Below are positions 1-7,444 of a stretch of DNA of 64,000 nucleotides, piece after piece. This DNA is from Blastococcus aurantiacus (GTDB lineage: Bacteria; Actinomycetota; Actinomycetes; Mycobacteriales; Geodermatophilaceae): the NCBI RefSeq assembly GCF_900102425.1, contig NZ_FNBT01000004.1:248001-312000 (forward strand), given 5' to 3'. The translations under genes and the position numbers were made by a program. The notes under the pieces are model-generated. The model was given only the letters and a program-made list of their open reading frames with translations. It did not search any database and was not told the origin of the DNA. Each line of letters opens with the position of its first letter. Within the stretch, counting starts at the first letter, position 1.

Positions 1-297
1 CTCGTGCGGCCGCGCATCTACGAGTGGCTGGTGCCCCCGGAGCTGGGCGACGCCCGGACGTGGGTGCTGGCCAGCGGCGTGGCCGAACTGGGGACCGCCG
101 CGCTGCTCGCCGCGCCGGCCACGCGACGGGCCGGCGGGTGGGCGGCAGTCGGACTGTTCGTCACCTTCGTGCCGGCGCACCTGCACACCTTCCGCGCCGT
201 GCCGAGGAAGCCGGTGCCGCTGGCCGTGGCCACCGCCCGCCTCCCGCTCCAGGTGCCGCTGATCGGCGCCGCGCTGCGGGTGGCCCGCGGCCGCTGA
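1..297 (+). CDS. DoxX-like membrane protein, 3' part
   Basis: The reading frame is open from the first base of the window, so the true start lies upstream; about 98 residues are visible. The piece begins with an R-P-x-I-Y-E-W-L-V-P-P stretch and continues with three hydrophobic segments separated by Arg-rich turns, which is how small DoxX/DoxX-like integral membrane proteins end. Members are four-helix membrane proteins of mostly unknown role, some linked to redox or thiol homeostasis. A PIG-L family gene follows 65 bases downstream on the same strand. Family assignment rests on the motif and topology only; a specific substrate cannot be given. Confidence 0.6.
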   Translation, partial: LVRPRIYEWLVPPELGDARTWVLASGVAELGTAALLAAPATRRAGGWAAVGLFVTFVPAHLHTFRAVPRKPVPLAVATARLPLQVPLIGAALRVARGR

Positions 298-361
298 CAG
301 CGGGGTCGGCGCGCGACGGAAGGGGCTGGTCCGGCGGGCCTCCCGGAGCCAGACTCCGCCC

Positions 362-1081
362 ATGCCTTCCGCACCGATGCCCGACGACTGGCAGCGCGCC
401 CTCGTCGTGGCCGCGCACCCCGATGACATCGAGTACGGCCTGGCCGCAGCCGTCGCGGTCTGGACCGCGGCCGGCAAGGAGGTGCACTACCTCCTGGCCA
501 CCCGCGGCGAGGCCGGGATGGAGGGCGTGCCCCCGGCCGAGGCCGGCCCGATCCGCGAGGAGGAGGAACGGCGCTCGGCCGCCGTCGTCGGGGTGACCGA
601 GGTCGAGTTCCTCGACCACCGGGACGGCACCCTCGTCGCGGGGCCGGAGCTGCGCCGCGACCTGGCCGCGGCGATCCGCCGGCACCGCCCGGAGCTCGTC
701 GTCACCGGCTACTTCGGGGCGACCTGGACCCCGCCCGGCGTCTCGCCTGCCTACGTGAACTCGGCCGACCACCGGGCGCTGGGGCAGTCGGTGATCGACG
801 CGGTCGCCGACGCCGCCAACGAGTGGATCTTCCCGGACCTCGCCGAGGAGCGCTGGAGCGGCGTCCAGTACATCGCGGTCGGCGAGATGACCGACCCGCC
901 GCACGAGGTGGACGTCAGCGGGACCGTCGAGCTGGCGGTCGCGTCGCTCTCGGAGCACGGCCGCTACCTGGAGCTGCTCTCCGACGAACCGGTCGAGGCG
1001 CAGGCGCGGCAGGTCGTCGACATGTCGACGCTCACGGAGGACGGCGGTCGCTGCGTCGGCTTCCGCCTCTACTGGGGCTGA
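362..1081 (+). CDS. PIG-L family deacetylase
   Basis: The 239-residue protein carries the zinc-binding AHPDD motif at residues 18-22 and a downstream SADHRALG segment supplying the third metal ligand, the signature of the PIG-L/LmbE deacetylase fold. Family members remove N-acetyl groups from sugars, for example MshB in mycothiol synthesis and Mca in mycothiol-conjugate detoxification. At 239 residues this is shorter than MshB or Mca (about 290-300), so it is more likely one of the many uncharacterised actinobacterial PIG-L proteins. The ATG at 362 is the first in-frame start and the motif sits at the usual distance from it. Substrate unknown; cytoplasmic by lack of a signal peptide. Confidence 0.85.
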   Translation: MPSAPMPDDWQRALVVAAHPDDIEYGLAAAVAVWTAAGKEVHYLLATRGEAGMEGVPPAEAGPIREEEERRSAAVVGVTEVEFLDHRDGTLVAGPELRRDLAAAIRRHRPELVVTGYFGATWTPPGVSPAYVNSADHRALGQSVIDAVADAANEWIFPDLAEERWSGVQYIAVGEMTDPPHEVDVSGTVELAVASLSEHGRYLELLSDEPVEAQARQVVDMSTLTEDGGRCVGFRLYWG

Positions 1082-1093
1082 GCGCGCGCCGTC

Positions 1094-1099
1094 TACAGT
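1094..1099 (+). promoter_or_regulatory. Candidate -10 hexamer of rnpB
   Basis: TACAGT lies 7 bases before the first base of the P1 helix of RNase P RNA, the distance expected of a sigma-70-type -10 box for a transcript that starts at the mature 5' end. No convincing -35 box is visible 17 bases upstream, inside the end of the deacetylase gene. Confidence 0.45.
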
Positions 1100-1106
1100 G
1101 CTGACC

Positions 1107-1530
1107 ACGACGGACGAGTCGGCTGGGCGGTCGCGTCGGCGGGGGAGACCCCGTCGCCGAGGAACGTCCGGGCTCCACAGGGCAGGGTGGTCGTTAACAG
1201 CGACCCGGGGTGACCCGCGGGACAGTGCCACAGAGAACAGACCGCCAGTGCTTGCACTGGTAAGGGTGAAACGGCGGTGTAAGAGACCACCGCACACCGG
1301 GTGACCGGTGTGGCTCGGTAAACCCCACCCGGAGCAAGGTCAAGAAGGGACGACGGTCCGGTTCGCCGGGACGTCGTCCTGCGCAGGCGTTCGAGGGCGG
1401 CCCGCCCGATGCCTGCGGGTAGACCGCTCGAGCCTGCCGGCAACGACAGGCCTAGATGGATGACCGCCCATCGGGAGGCCGTGAGGCACCCGGGGACAGA
1501 ACCCGGCGTACAGGCCGACTCGTCCGTCGT
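1107..1530 (+). ncRNA. rnpB: RNase P RNA (type A)
   Basis: This is the catalytic RNA of ribonuclease P, which trims the 5' leader of pre-tRNAs. The conserved 5' core GAGGAACGTCCGGGCTCC is present from about 1159, followed by the CAGGGCAGGGTGG and ACAGAGAACAGACCGCC blocks and, near the 3' end, the GAACCCGGCGTACAGGCC element. The ends are set by helix P1: 1107-1123 pairs without mismatch with 1514-1530. The length of about 424 nt suits an actinobacterial type A RNA. It sits between the PIG-L gene and a small hypothetical gene, and every open frame crossing it is spurious. Confidence 0.96.
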
Positions 1531-1606
1531 CCTCCCCGGAACGCGCCCGCAGCAGTGGTGTGATGTCCGCGACTCGCGACTGAGCGTGTGTGGACGGGGG
1601 CAGAGC

Positions 1607-2041
1607 GTGGTCAACAGGAGATCGCTCGTGGCTGCCGCAGCGGTCGTCGGCACGGCGGTCGGCGCCCTGGCCGTGTACCTGGACCCGGACGACTTCCGTT
1701 ACGGAGGGCGCGCGCACATCGACCTCGACTCCTGGGTCGAGGCCGACGACTCGTGGACGCGGACGGCCATGCCGGGCGCAGCGTGGGCCACGGACGAGCT
1801 CTGCGGGACCGACCTGCCCTGCGTCCAGGCGGTCCGGTCGGACACGCTGACGATGTACCGGTTCGGGGACCGGGACGACGCGGTGACCGCCGCACGCGGG
1901 TACGCCGACGAGGGCCACCTGTCCGGATGGATCGTCGTGCGGTTCGAACCCGATGGCCTCACCACCGCGGAGCGCAGCGAGTTCGCCGGCTACCTCGACT
2001 GCATTAACGTCGGCGTCGCCGAAGGCGGGGTCGAGTGCTGA
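1607..2041 (+). CDS. Exported or membrane-anchored hypothetical protein
   Basis: I do not recognise this 144-residue protein. The GTG at 1607 is chosen because it gives a short basic N-terminus (VNRRS) followed by an Ala/Val-rich hydrophobic stretch at residues 5-21, typical of a signal peptide or N-terminal anchor. The mature part is acidic and contains four Cys (CGTDLPC near residue 64 and a pair near the C-terminus), which could form disulphides outside the membrane. The longer frame upstream runs back into rnpB and is not credible. It lies alone between rnpB and a convergent DUF1801 gene. Confidence 0.6.
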   Translation: MVNRRSLVAAAAVVGTAVGALAVYLDPDDFRYGGRAHIDLDSWVEADDSWTRTAMPGAAWATDELCGTDLPCVQAVRSDTLTMYRFGDRDDAVTAARGYADEGHLSGWIVVRFEPDGLTTAERSEFAGYLDCINVGVAEGGVEC

Positions 2042-2062
2042 CGGTCCAGGCGTGGAAACACC

Positions 2063-2422
2063 TCAGGCGAGGACCGCGCGGACGAGGTCGCGCAGGTGCT
2101 CGTCGGGGATCCGCGCGGCGTCGGCGTGGGGGATCTTGAGCGTCCCCTTGTCGCCGCACAGCTGCGGGTAGCGGTCGCAGAAGCCGCCGCTGCGCTCCGG
2201 GCTCCACCCGTACAGCGAGAGCCCGTGCTTCCAGACGCCGACGTGCAGGCTGCTGTCGCCGACGACGAAGGTGGGCATCTTGTAGGCGAACCGCACCTCG
2301 GCACCGGGATGCTCGTCCGCGATCAGGGCGTGCAGCCGGTCGAACAGCGCCCGGCCGGCCGGGTCGAGCCCGTCGACGTAGGTGCGCGCGGCCTCGTCGA
2401 CGATCGTGTCGGGTCGCTCCAC
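2063..2422 (-). CDS. DUF1801 (YdhG-like) protein
   Basis: This is a 119-residue cytoplasmic protein of the DUF1801 fold. The family core is clear: a helical start (VDEAARTYVDGLDPAGRALFDRL), then RFAYKMPTFVV, KHGLSLYGW, and the C-terminal block GDKGTLKIPHADAARIPDEH. Proteins of this family are small, widespread and biochemically uncharacterised; the fold is compared to iron chaperones (frataxin-like) but function is not established. The gene ends 21 bases from the convergent upstream gene, so it appears to be transcribed alone. Confidence 0.85.
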   Translation of the reverse strand: MERPDTIVDEAARTYVDGLDPAGRALFDRLHALIADEHPGAEVRFAYKMPTFVVGDSSLHVGVWKHGLSLYGWSPERSGGFCDRYPQLCGDKGTLKIPHADAARIPDEHLRDLVRAVLA

Positions 2423-2491
2423 GACGGCTCCCTCCGGTGCCGGTCGAAGGCACTCTCCCGCACCCAGGGGCCGAATGTCGTCGGGCGGAGA

Positions 2492-2532
2492 CGCGACGCG
2501 CCCCTCCCCGAGACGGGTAGGGGCGCGTCGCG
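2492..2532 (-). terminator. GC-rich hairpin terminator
   Basis: A perfect 14-base stem, 2492-2505 pairing with 2519-2532, encloses a 13-base loop. It begins 12 bases beyond the stop codon of the minus-strand gene at 2544-2912, where a terminator is expected. There is no long U tract, as is common in actinobacteria. Confidence 0.7.
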
Positions 2533-2543
2533 GTCGTCGCGGA

Positions 2544-2912
2544 TCAGCCGGTGGAGCGGGGCTGGGCGGGGTTGGTCGGGTCGCCCTGCGACGGGGGGTT
2601 CATCGGAGGCCCGCTGGTCGCCTCGGACGCCTTGGAGCCGCCCTCGGGCGCCGGCGGTGCGTCCGCCCCGGTGGCCGCGGGGTCCCCGCCGGAGGGCTGG
2701 GCGCCGTTCTTCAAGCCGGCCAGCCGGCTCTCCATGACCGTGACGACCTGGAAGCGGTTGCCGTGCGCACGCTCGTAGTCCAGGAGCGTCGTCAGGTCCT
2801 CGGCGTCCAGCTGGCGGATACGGGAGGTCAGCGAGCCGACGGGCAGGTGGTCGTAGTCCTTCAGCGGCAGATCGCGCTCTGGCACGTCGCGTCCTCTCGG
2901 TGGGTCGTCCAT
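2544..2912 (-). CDS. Conserved actinobacterial acidic/proline-rich protein
   Basis: The 122-residue product has a conserved N-terminal half, LPLKDYDHLPVGSLTSRIRQ followed by a helix ending in LLDYERAHGNRFQVVTVMESR, as in a family of small actinobacterial proteins sometimes annotated as lipid-droplet-associated. The C-terminal 50 residues are a low-complexity Pro/Gly/Ser tail that is probably disordered. The start at 2912 is supported by a GGAAGAG Shine-Dalgarno directly upstream; the much longer open frame on this strand runs antisense through the hibernation-factor gene and is an artefact. It is divergent from that gene across 147 bases. Function unknown. Confidence 0.75.
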   Translation of the reverse strand: MDDPPRGRDVPERDLPLKDYDHLPVGSLTSRIRQLDAEDLTTLLDYERAHGNRFQVVTVMESRLAGLKNGAQPSGGDPAATGADAPPAPEGGSKASEATSGPPMNPPSQGDPTNPAQPRSTG

Positions 2913-3059
2913 CTCTTCCGATGAGCGCCTACCCCTGCCCGTCGGATCCGACACCGGGTGTGAGGAAGCGGTCGGTGGGTAGGCGGCGATCACGACCTTG
3001 TTGCGGCTCAGACGCGGCCGCCATGTCTCCCAGATCGATCGAGGAGTTGTCCCCCTGAC

Positions 3060-4190
3060 ATGAACGTGTCCTTCCTGGAGCCGGTGTTCGCCGCCCCCGG
3101 TCCGTACGCCACGGTCTGCGCCGACGTCACCCACACCACCGAGAACGCCGACACCGAGCTGGAGCTCCGCGTCCGCGCCATCTCCGAGAAGCTCACCGGG
3201 CAGGGTGCCCCCGAGGCGGTCGTCGAGGCGGTGCGCGGCCGGTTGCTCGAGGGCAACGAGGGTGGCGAGGCGGGCACGTTGCGCGGCCGGGCGGTCGTGG
3301 TCGACTCCACCGGCACAGTCCTGTTCGACCAGCCGCTGACGGACGCGCCGACGCGCGAGCTGGCCGAGTGGTCGCCACAGCCGGACCTGATGCCGGTGCT
3401 CCGCCAGCTCCCCGGCCGGGTGCCGCACATCGTGGTGATGATCGACCGCACCGGTGCCGACATCACCTTCGTCAACCTGCCCGAGCAGGAGGACGAGGAG
3501 CACACGGTCCAGGGCGACACCTTCCAGATCCGCAAGTTCCAGGGCGGCGGCTGGGCGCACCACCGCTACCAGCACAACGCCGAGAACAAGTGGATCCACA
3601 ACGCTGAGGAGGTGGGCCAGTACATCGCCTCGATGGTCCGCCGCCACTCGCCGCGCTTCGTGCTCATGGCCGGTGACATCCGGGCCCGGCAGATCCTCAG
3701 CGACCGCGCCAGCGACCTCTGGTCGAACCTGATCGTCTCGATGGACGAGGGCGGCCGGGCAGCCGGGGCCGACCGGGAGCCGGTCGACGCGCGCGTGGCC
3801 GAGCTGATTGCCGAGCACGAGGCCCGTGAGATCGCCGAGATCGCGGAAAAGGTGGTGGGCGCGGCCGCCCACGGGCTGTCGGTGACCGGTACCGACCGGG
3901 TCGTGGAGGCGCTGCGCAAGGGCCAGGTCGAGACCCTTGTCCTCGCCGACGATCCGGACGATGAGAAGCTGCTGGTCGGCGGCTCGCCGCTCGAGCTCGG
4001 CGTCAACCAGCACGACATGGACGCACTCGGCATCCACGGCACCGTCGTACCGGCCGACCGGGCGCTCCTGCACGCCGCCCTGGCCGGCGCCGCCGACGTC
4101 GTCGTGCTGCCCCGGTCCGCGATGCCCGACGAGGTGCCCGTCGCCGCCGTCCTGCGCTACACCGACGAATCCACCGATTCGGGCCTGTGA
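3060..4190 (+). CDS. Balon/Rv2629-type ribosome hibernation factor
   Basis: The 376-residue protein matches the Rv2629 family in length and layout. The N-terminal region carries YATVCADVTHTTENADTELE. The central eRF1/Pelota-like domain carries HIVVMIDRTGADITF and the hallmark His/Asn-rich segment HHRYQHNAENKWIHNAEEVG near residues 167-186. The C-terminal L7Ae-like domain follows (LRKGQVETLVLADD, then a cluster ending VVLPRSAMPDEVPVAAVLRY). Balon of Psychrobacter and mycobacterial homologues bind the ribosomal A site with EF-Tu and silence translation under cold or hypoxic stress. The gene leads a run of small stress-type genes (DUF2795 and others) on the same strand. Confidence 0.85.
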   Translation: MNVSFLEPVFAAPGPYATVCADVTHTTENADTELELRVRAISEKLTGQGAPEAVVEAVRGRLLEGNEGGEAGTLRGRAVVVDSTGTVLFDQPLTDAPTRELAEWSPQPDLMPVLRQLPGRVPHIVVMIDRTGADITFVNLPEQEDEEHTVQGDTFQIRKFQGGGWAHHRYQHNAENKWIHNAEEVGQYIASMVRRHSPRFVLMAGDIRARQILSDRASDLWSNLIVSMDEGGRAAGADREPVDARVAELIAEHEAREIAEIAEKVVGAAAHGLSVTGTDRVVEALRKGQVETLVLADDPDDEKLLVGGSPLELGVNQHDMDALGIHGTVVPADRALLHAALAGAADVVVLPRSAMPDEVPVAAVLRYTDESTDSGL

Positions 4191-4219
4191 GCCCGCAACC
4201 CCCTGACGAAGGAGATCCC

Positions 4220-4477
4220 ATGACCGACCCGCACCAGCCCGCCACCTCGCCCGGCGTCGACGAGGGCGACATCGATCGCCGCGCGGCGCTCGCCGAGTCC
4301 CTGGGCAAGGAGGTGTGGCCGGCCGACCGCGACCAGCTCATCGCCAAGGCGCAGGAGGGCACCCCGCCGGACCGTGTGCTCGCCGACCTGCGCCGGCTCC
4401 CCGCGGGGCAGCAGTTCGAGAACGTCCAGGACGTGGCCCGCGCCCTGGGCATCGGCACCGAGCAGCAGCGGTTCTGA
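4220..4477 (+). CDS. DUF2795 protein
   Basis: This is an 85-residue protein of the DUF2795 family, recognised by GKEVWPADRDQLIAKAQEG, then PPDRVLADLRRLP and FENVQDVARALG. The family is common in actinobacteria, often beside stress or hibernation genes, and has no established biochemical activity. The ATG at 4220 is preceded by an AAGGAG site at 4209-4214, which selects it over the slightly longer frame. It starts 29 bases after the hibernation-factor stop and is followed almost directly (1 base) by the next small gene, so the three are probably one operon. Confidence 0.85.
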   Translation: MTDPHQPATSPGVDEGDIDRRAALAESLGKEVWPADRDQLIAKAQEGTPPDRVLADLRRLPAGQQFENVQDVARALGIGTEQQRF

Positions 4478-4478
4478 C

Positions 4479-4709
4479 ATGACCACGCAGAAGGAGCCGA
4501 GCCCCGAGGCCCTGGCGAACGTCACCGAAGGGAACGTCGCCAGCCGCGCGGAGCTCCTGCCCGAGGAGGAGGCGCTGAAGGGCAGCGGCATGGAGGAGGT
4601 CGCGGCCGAGATCATCCTTGCCGAGTCGGAGGAGCGGACGGTCAACACCGACCCCGACGACGCCCAGGGCGGGCACCGGCAGTCGGCCGAGACCGCCGAC
4701 CTGCCCTGA
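4479..4709 (+). CDS. Small acidic hypothetical protein
   Basis: The 76-residue product is very acidic, with many Glu and Asp and no hydrophobic segment, and is probably a soluble, partly disordered protein. I do not recognise a family. Its start overlaps nothing but lies one base after the DUF2795 stop, and its stop overlaps the proposed CTG start of the hydrolase downstream, so translational coupling along the operon is likely. Codon usage is like its neighbours, which supports a real gene. Confidence 0.65.
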   Translation: MTTQKEPSPEALANVTEGNVASRAELLPEEEALKGSGMEEVAAEIILAESEERTVNTDPDDAQGGHRQSAETADLP

Positions 4710-5596
4710 CCGGGCCGTTCTTCGCCGGGTTCGAGGAGTCGCGGGTCGACGTCGGGAACGACGTCGTCCTGCGGCTCCGGACCGGTGGTGCGGGCCCGCC
4801 GGTCGTGCTCCTGCACGGCCACCCGCGCACCCACACGACCTGGCACCGGGTAGCGCCGCTGCTCGTCGCGGCCGGCCACACGGTGGTCTGCCCCGACCTG
4901 CGCGGCTACGGGGGGTCGAGCACACCCACGACGACGCCGGACCACGCGCCCTACTCGAAGCGGGCGATGGCCGGCGACATCGTCGCGCTGATGCGCACCC
5001 TCGGGCACGACCGGTTCGCCGTCGTCGGCCACGACCGCGGCAGCTACGTCGCGCTGCGGACGGCGCTGGACCACCCCGACGCCGTGACGCACCTGGCCGC
5101 GCTCGACTGCATCCCGATCGTGGAGCACCTCGAGCGTGCCGACGCCCGGTTCGCCACCGCGTGGTGGCACTGGTTCTTCTTCGCCCAGCCCGAGAAGCCC
5201 GAGCGCGCCATCTCCGCCGACCCCGAGGGCTGGTACGGCTCGCTGGCGCCGGGCAAGGCGGAGGCGATGGGGGAGGAGAACCACGCCGACCACCTCGCCG
5301 CGATCCGCGACCCGGCGACCGTGCACGCGATGATCGAGGACTACCGGGCCGGCCTGGGCGTCGACCGGGAAGCCGAGGAAGCCGACCGTGCAGCCGGTCG
5401 CCGGGTCAGCTGCCCGACCCTTGTCCTGTGGTCGGCGCGCGACGACCTCGAGCAGCTGCACGGTGACCCACGCCTGATCTGGGCGGAATGGACGACCGAC
5501 CTGCGGGGTGGCGGGCCGATCGACAGCGGCCACCACATGGCCGAGGACGCGCCGGAGGAGCTGGTCGCCGCGCTCGTCCCGTTCCTCGCCGGCTGA
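4706..5596 (+). CDS. Haloacetate dehalogenase-like alpha/beta hydrolase
   Basis: The product belongs to the haloacetate/fluoroacetate dehalogenase branch of alpha/beta hydrolases. Visible are the oxyanion segment LLHGHPRTHTTW, the nucleophile elbow VVGHDRGS, LDCIP with the acid, WWHWFFFAQP from the cap, RDPATVHAMIEDYRAG, and SGHHMAED with the catalytic His. Homologues begin FFAGFEESRVDV-like, and that sequence lies upstream of the first GTG (4805) with no in-frame ATG, GTG or TTG. The frame reaches CTG 4706, overlapping the previous TGA. With that start the triad is Asp110, Asp134 and His276, close to the known Asp110/Asp134/His280 of the Rhodopseudomonas enzyme. Substrate is not proven; epoxide hydrolase activity is an alternative. 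Confidence 0.8.
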   Translation: MTGPFFAGFEESRVDVGNDVVLRLRTGGAGPPVVLLHGHPRTHTTWHRVAPLLVAAGHTVVCPDLRGYGGSSTPTTTPDHAPYSKRAMAGDIVALMRTLGHDRFAVVGHDRGSYVALRTALDHPDAVTHLAALDCIPIVEHLERADARFATAWWHWFFFAQPEKPERAISADPEGWYGSLAPGKAEAMGEENHADHLAAIRDPATVHAMIEDYRAGLGVDREAEEADRAAGRRVSCPTLVLWSARDDLEQLHGDPRLIWAEWTTDLRGGGPIDSGHHMAEDAPEELVAALVPFLAG

Positions 5597-5675
5597 ACCC
5601 GGACGGGTGACCGCAGATGTGATCTTGGGGCGCGCCGCGGGTAGGGCCCGGACCAGCACCCGAGGAGGAGAGGTC

Positions 5676-6110
5676 ATGCCGAAGACCACCAAGAAGGGCG
5701 ACGCCAAGAAGTCGGAGCTGCCCAGCACTCTGCTGCGCTCGCCGAAGAAGGCCCAGCGCACGTTCGCCAAGGCGCACGACTCCGCCGCCGACGAGTACGG
5801 CGACGAGCGTCGCGCGAACCAGGTCGCGTGGGCCGCGGTGAAGCACTCCTTCGAGAAGGTGGGCGACCACTGGGAGCCCAAGGAGGGCGGCAAGAAGGGC
5901 CCCTCCGACGCGCAGGCCGAGGGTGGGCGCGGCACGAACCGGGAGACCAAGGGCGGGGTCGACGCCAACGCGACGAAGGACCACCTGCTGAAGGTCGCCA
6001 AGAAGCTCGACATCTCCGGGCGCTCGTCGATGAAGAAGAAGGAACTGGTCGACGCGATCCAGAAGGCCAGCACCAAGAAAACCGCGGACGCGCGCAAGAA
6101 GACGAAGTAG
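5676..6110 (+). CDS. ChaB and Rho-N domain protein
   Basis: This is a 144-residue Lys-rich protein. Residues about 15-65 form a ChaB domain (LPSTLLRSPKKAQRTFAKAH, then DSAADEYGDERRANQVAWAA, then VKHSFEKVGDHW). Residues about 105-130 form a Rho_N/SAP-like helical motif (KDHLLKVAKKLDISGRSSMK followed by KKELVDAIQKA). The highly basic C-terminal tail suggests nucleic acid binding. ChaB was named as a cation transport regulator in E. coli, but this architecture in actinobacteria has no assigned role. The ATG at 5676 follows a strong GAGGAGGAGAGG site, so the longer frame upstream is rejected. It may be cotranscribed with the hydrolase 79 bases upstream. Confidence 0.88.
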   Translation: MPKTTKKGDAKKSELPSTLLRSPKKAQRTFAKAHDSAADEYGDERRANQVAWAAVKHSFEKVGDHWEPKEGGKKGPSDAQAEGGRGTNRETKGGVDANATKDHLLKVAKKLDISGRSSMKKKELVDAIQKASTKKTADARKKTK

Positions 6111-6136
6111 CCGCCGGCCGGTCGGCTGGGCGTCGC

Positions 6137-7432
6137 TCAGCCGGCCGGCACCAGCACGAGGTCGGTCCGGCGGACGTCGAGGTACTCGACGCCGGCCTCG
6201 GTCAACGCGACGCCCTGCTCCAGGCCCAGGCGCACGCACTGGCCGCCCCACTCGGGCACCGGCCGGCGCACGGCGAGCTCGAGGGCGTACGCGGTGTCCA
6301 CGTGCACCGGGTAGTCACCCGCGCCCGGAACACCGCCCTGCTCGTCCCACTGCCCGATCGCCGGGCCCGCGCCGTGGCCGTGGACGCCGATCGGGTGGGA
6401 GTAGACGTCGGCGTCGATGCCCTCCCGGGCGGCGGCGGACCGGGCGGCCGCGAGCACCTCGTTGCCGGTCCGGCCCGGCAGCAGCTCCGCGGTCGTGAGG
6501 TCCTGCATCCGCCTGCCCACGGCCAGCAGCTCGTCCAGGCCCTCGGGCGCCGCGGTCTCGTCGGGCAGCAGGACGTAGGCGTTGCGCTGGCTGTCGGTGC
6601 GCAGGCCGAGGCTGGTCAGGCCGACGTCGCAGTGCACCAGGTCGCCGGGTTCGATGACCGCGTCGTAGGGGACCGCGGGCAGCAGCGCCCCGGCCTGCTC
6701 CACCAGCGGCACCCCGGCCCGCTGCAACGCCACGGACGGCTGGAACCACGGTTCGACGCCCAGGTCGTGCAGCCGCTGGCGCAGCCACCAGGCGACGTCG
6801 ATCGCGGTCGTGGTGCCCGGGACGACGGCGGTGGCGAAGGCCTCGGCGATCACCTCGTGGGCCAGCCGGTTCAACGCGTGCAGTGCCGCGATCTCCTCGG
6901 GCAGCCGGGTCTCCAGCCAGCCGACCGCCAGCTCCTCGGCCGGCACGAGACGATCGGCGTAGGGCCCCAGCGCCTCGACCAGCGCACGGTGCTCGCTGTG
7001 CGAGAGCCCGTCGGCGAGGGCGAAGTCGGCCGAGACGTCGATCCCGATTCGCGCCGGCTGGGCCTGCTCGACGAACCGGCGGACGACGTCCCACTCACCC
7101 GCGGGACCGGCCGCGGGCTCCGCCGTCGCCGGGAGGAACTGGCCCACCGGGTAGCGCGAGACGGCGACCGGCGTGACGCCGTCGTCGCTGCGGTGCAGGA
7201 GCAGGACCGTGCGTCGTCGGGAGGACAGCCAGGCACCGGGCAGGAGCGTGGCGAGCACCGGGTCCTCGTTGCACTCCCGGCCGGTCACGATCCACAGGTC
7301 GATGCCGGTCCGGTCCATGAGCACGGGCATCAGGTCCAGCAGGCGCTGGCTCAGCCACCGGTCGCGGACGGCGGCCTGCTCGCGCAGCGGCAGGGGGACC
7401 GTTAGCGTCGGATCGGGCTCGACGAGGCGCAC
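6137..7432 (-). CDS. M24 family metallopeptidase (Xaa-Pro peptidase-like)
   Basis: The 431-residue protein has a creatinase-like N-terminal domain (residues 1-180, containing MDRTGIDLWIVTGRECNED) and a pita-bread C-terminal domain. Likely metal ligands are Asp269 in HCDVG, Asp280 in LRTDSQRN, a His in PIGVHGHGAG, a Glu in YALELAV and a Glu in LTEAGVEYL. Members cleave N-terminal Xaa-Pro bonds or hydrolyse small C-N substrates such as creatine, so the exact substrate is open. It is convergent with the ChaB gene and lies 12 bases beyond the GGDEF gene's end on the same strand. Confidence 0.85.
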   Translation of the reverse strand: MRLVEPDPTLTVPLPLREQAAVRDRWLSQRLLDLMPVLMDRTGIDLWIVTGRECNEDPVLATLLPGAWLSSRRRTVLLLHRSDDGVTPVAVSRYPVGQFLPATAEPAAGPAGEWDVVRRFVEQAQPARIGIDVSADFALADGLSHSEHRALVEALGPYADRLVPAEELAVGWLETRLPEEIAALHALNRLAHEVIAEAFATAVVPGTTTAIDVAWWLRQRLHDLGVEPWFQPSVALQRAGVPLVEQAGALLPAVPYDAVIEPGDLVHCDVGLTSLGLRTDSQRNAYVLLPDETAAPEGLDELLAVGRRMQDLTTAELLPGRTGNEVLAAARSAAAREGIDADVYSHPIGVHGHGAGPAIGQWDEQGGVPGAGDYPVHVDTAYALELAVRRPVPEWGGQCVRLGLEQGVALTEAGVEYLDVRRTDLVLVPAG

Positions 7433-7444
7433 GCCCCCAGCGAA

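Noticed and set aside
1093-1653. Long open frames on both strands across 1.1-1.65 kb
   Set aside because: They cover rnpB, whose sequence and P1 pairing are unambiguous; the encoded peptides resemble nothing.
6105-6165. Terminator between the ChaB and M24 genes
   Set aside because: A GC-rich inverted repeat exists but is interrupted by extra bases in one arm and overlaps coding sequence; not convincing.
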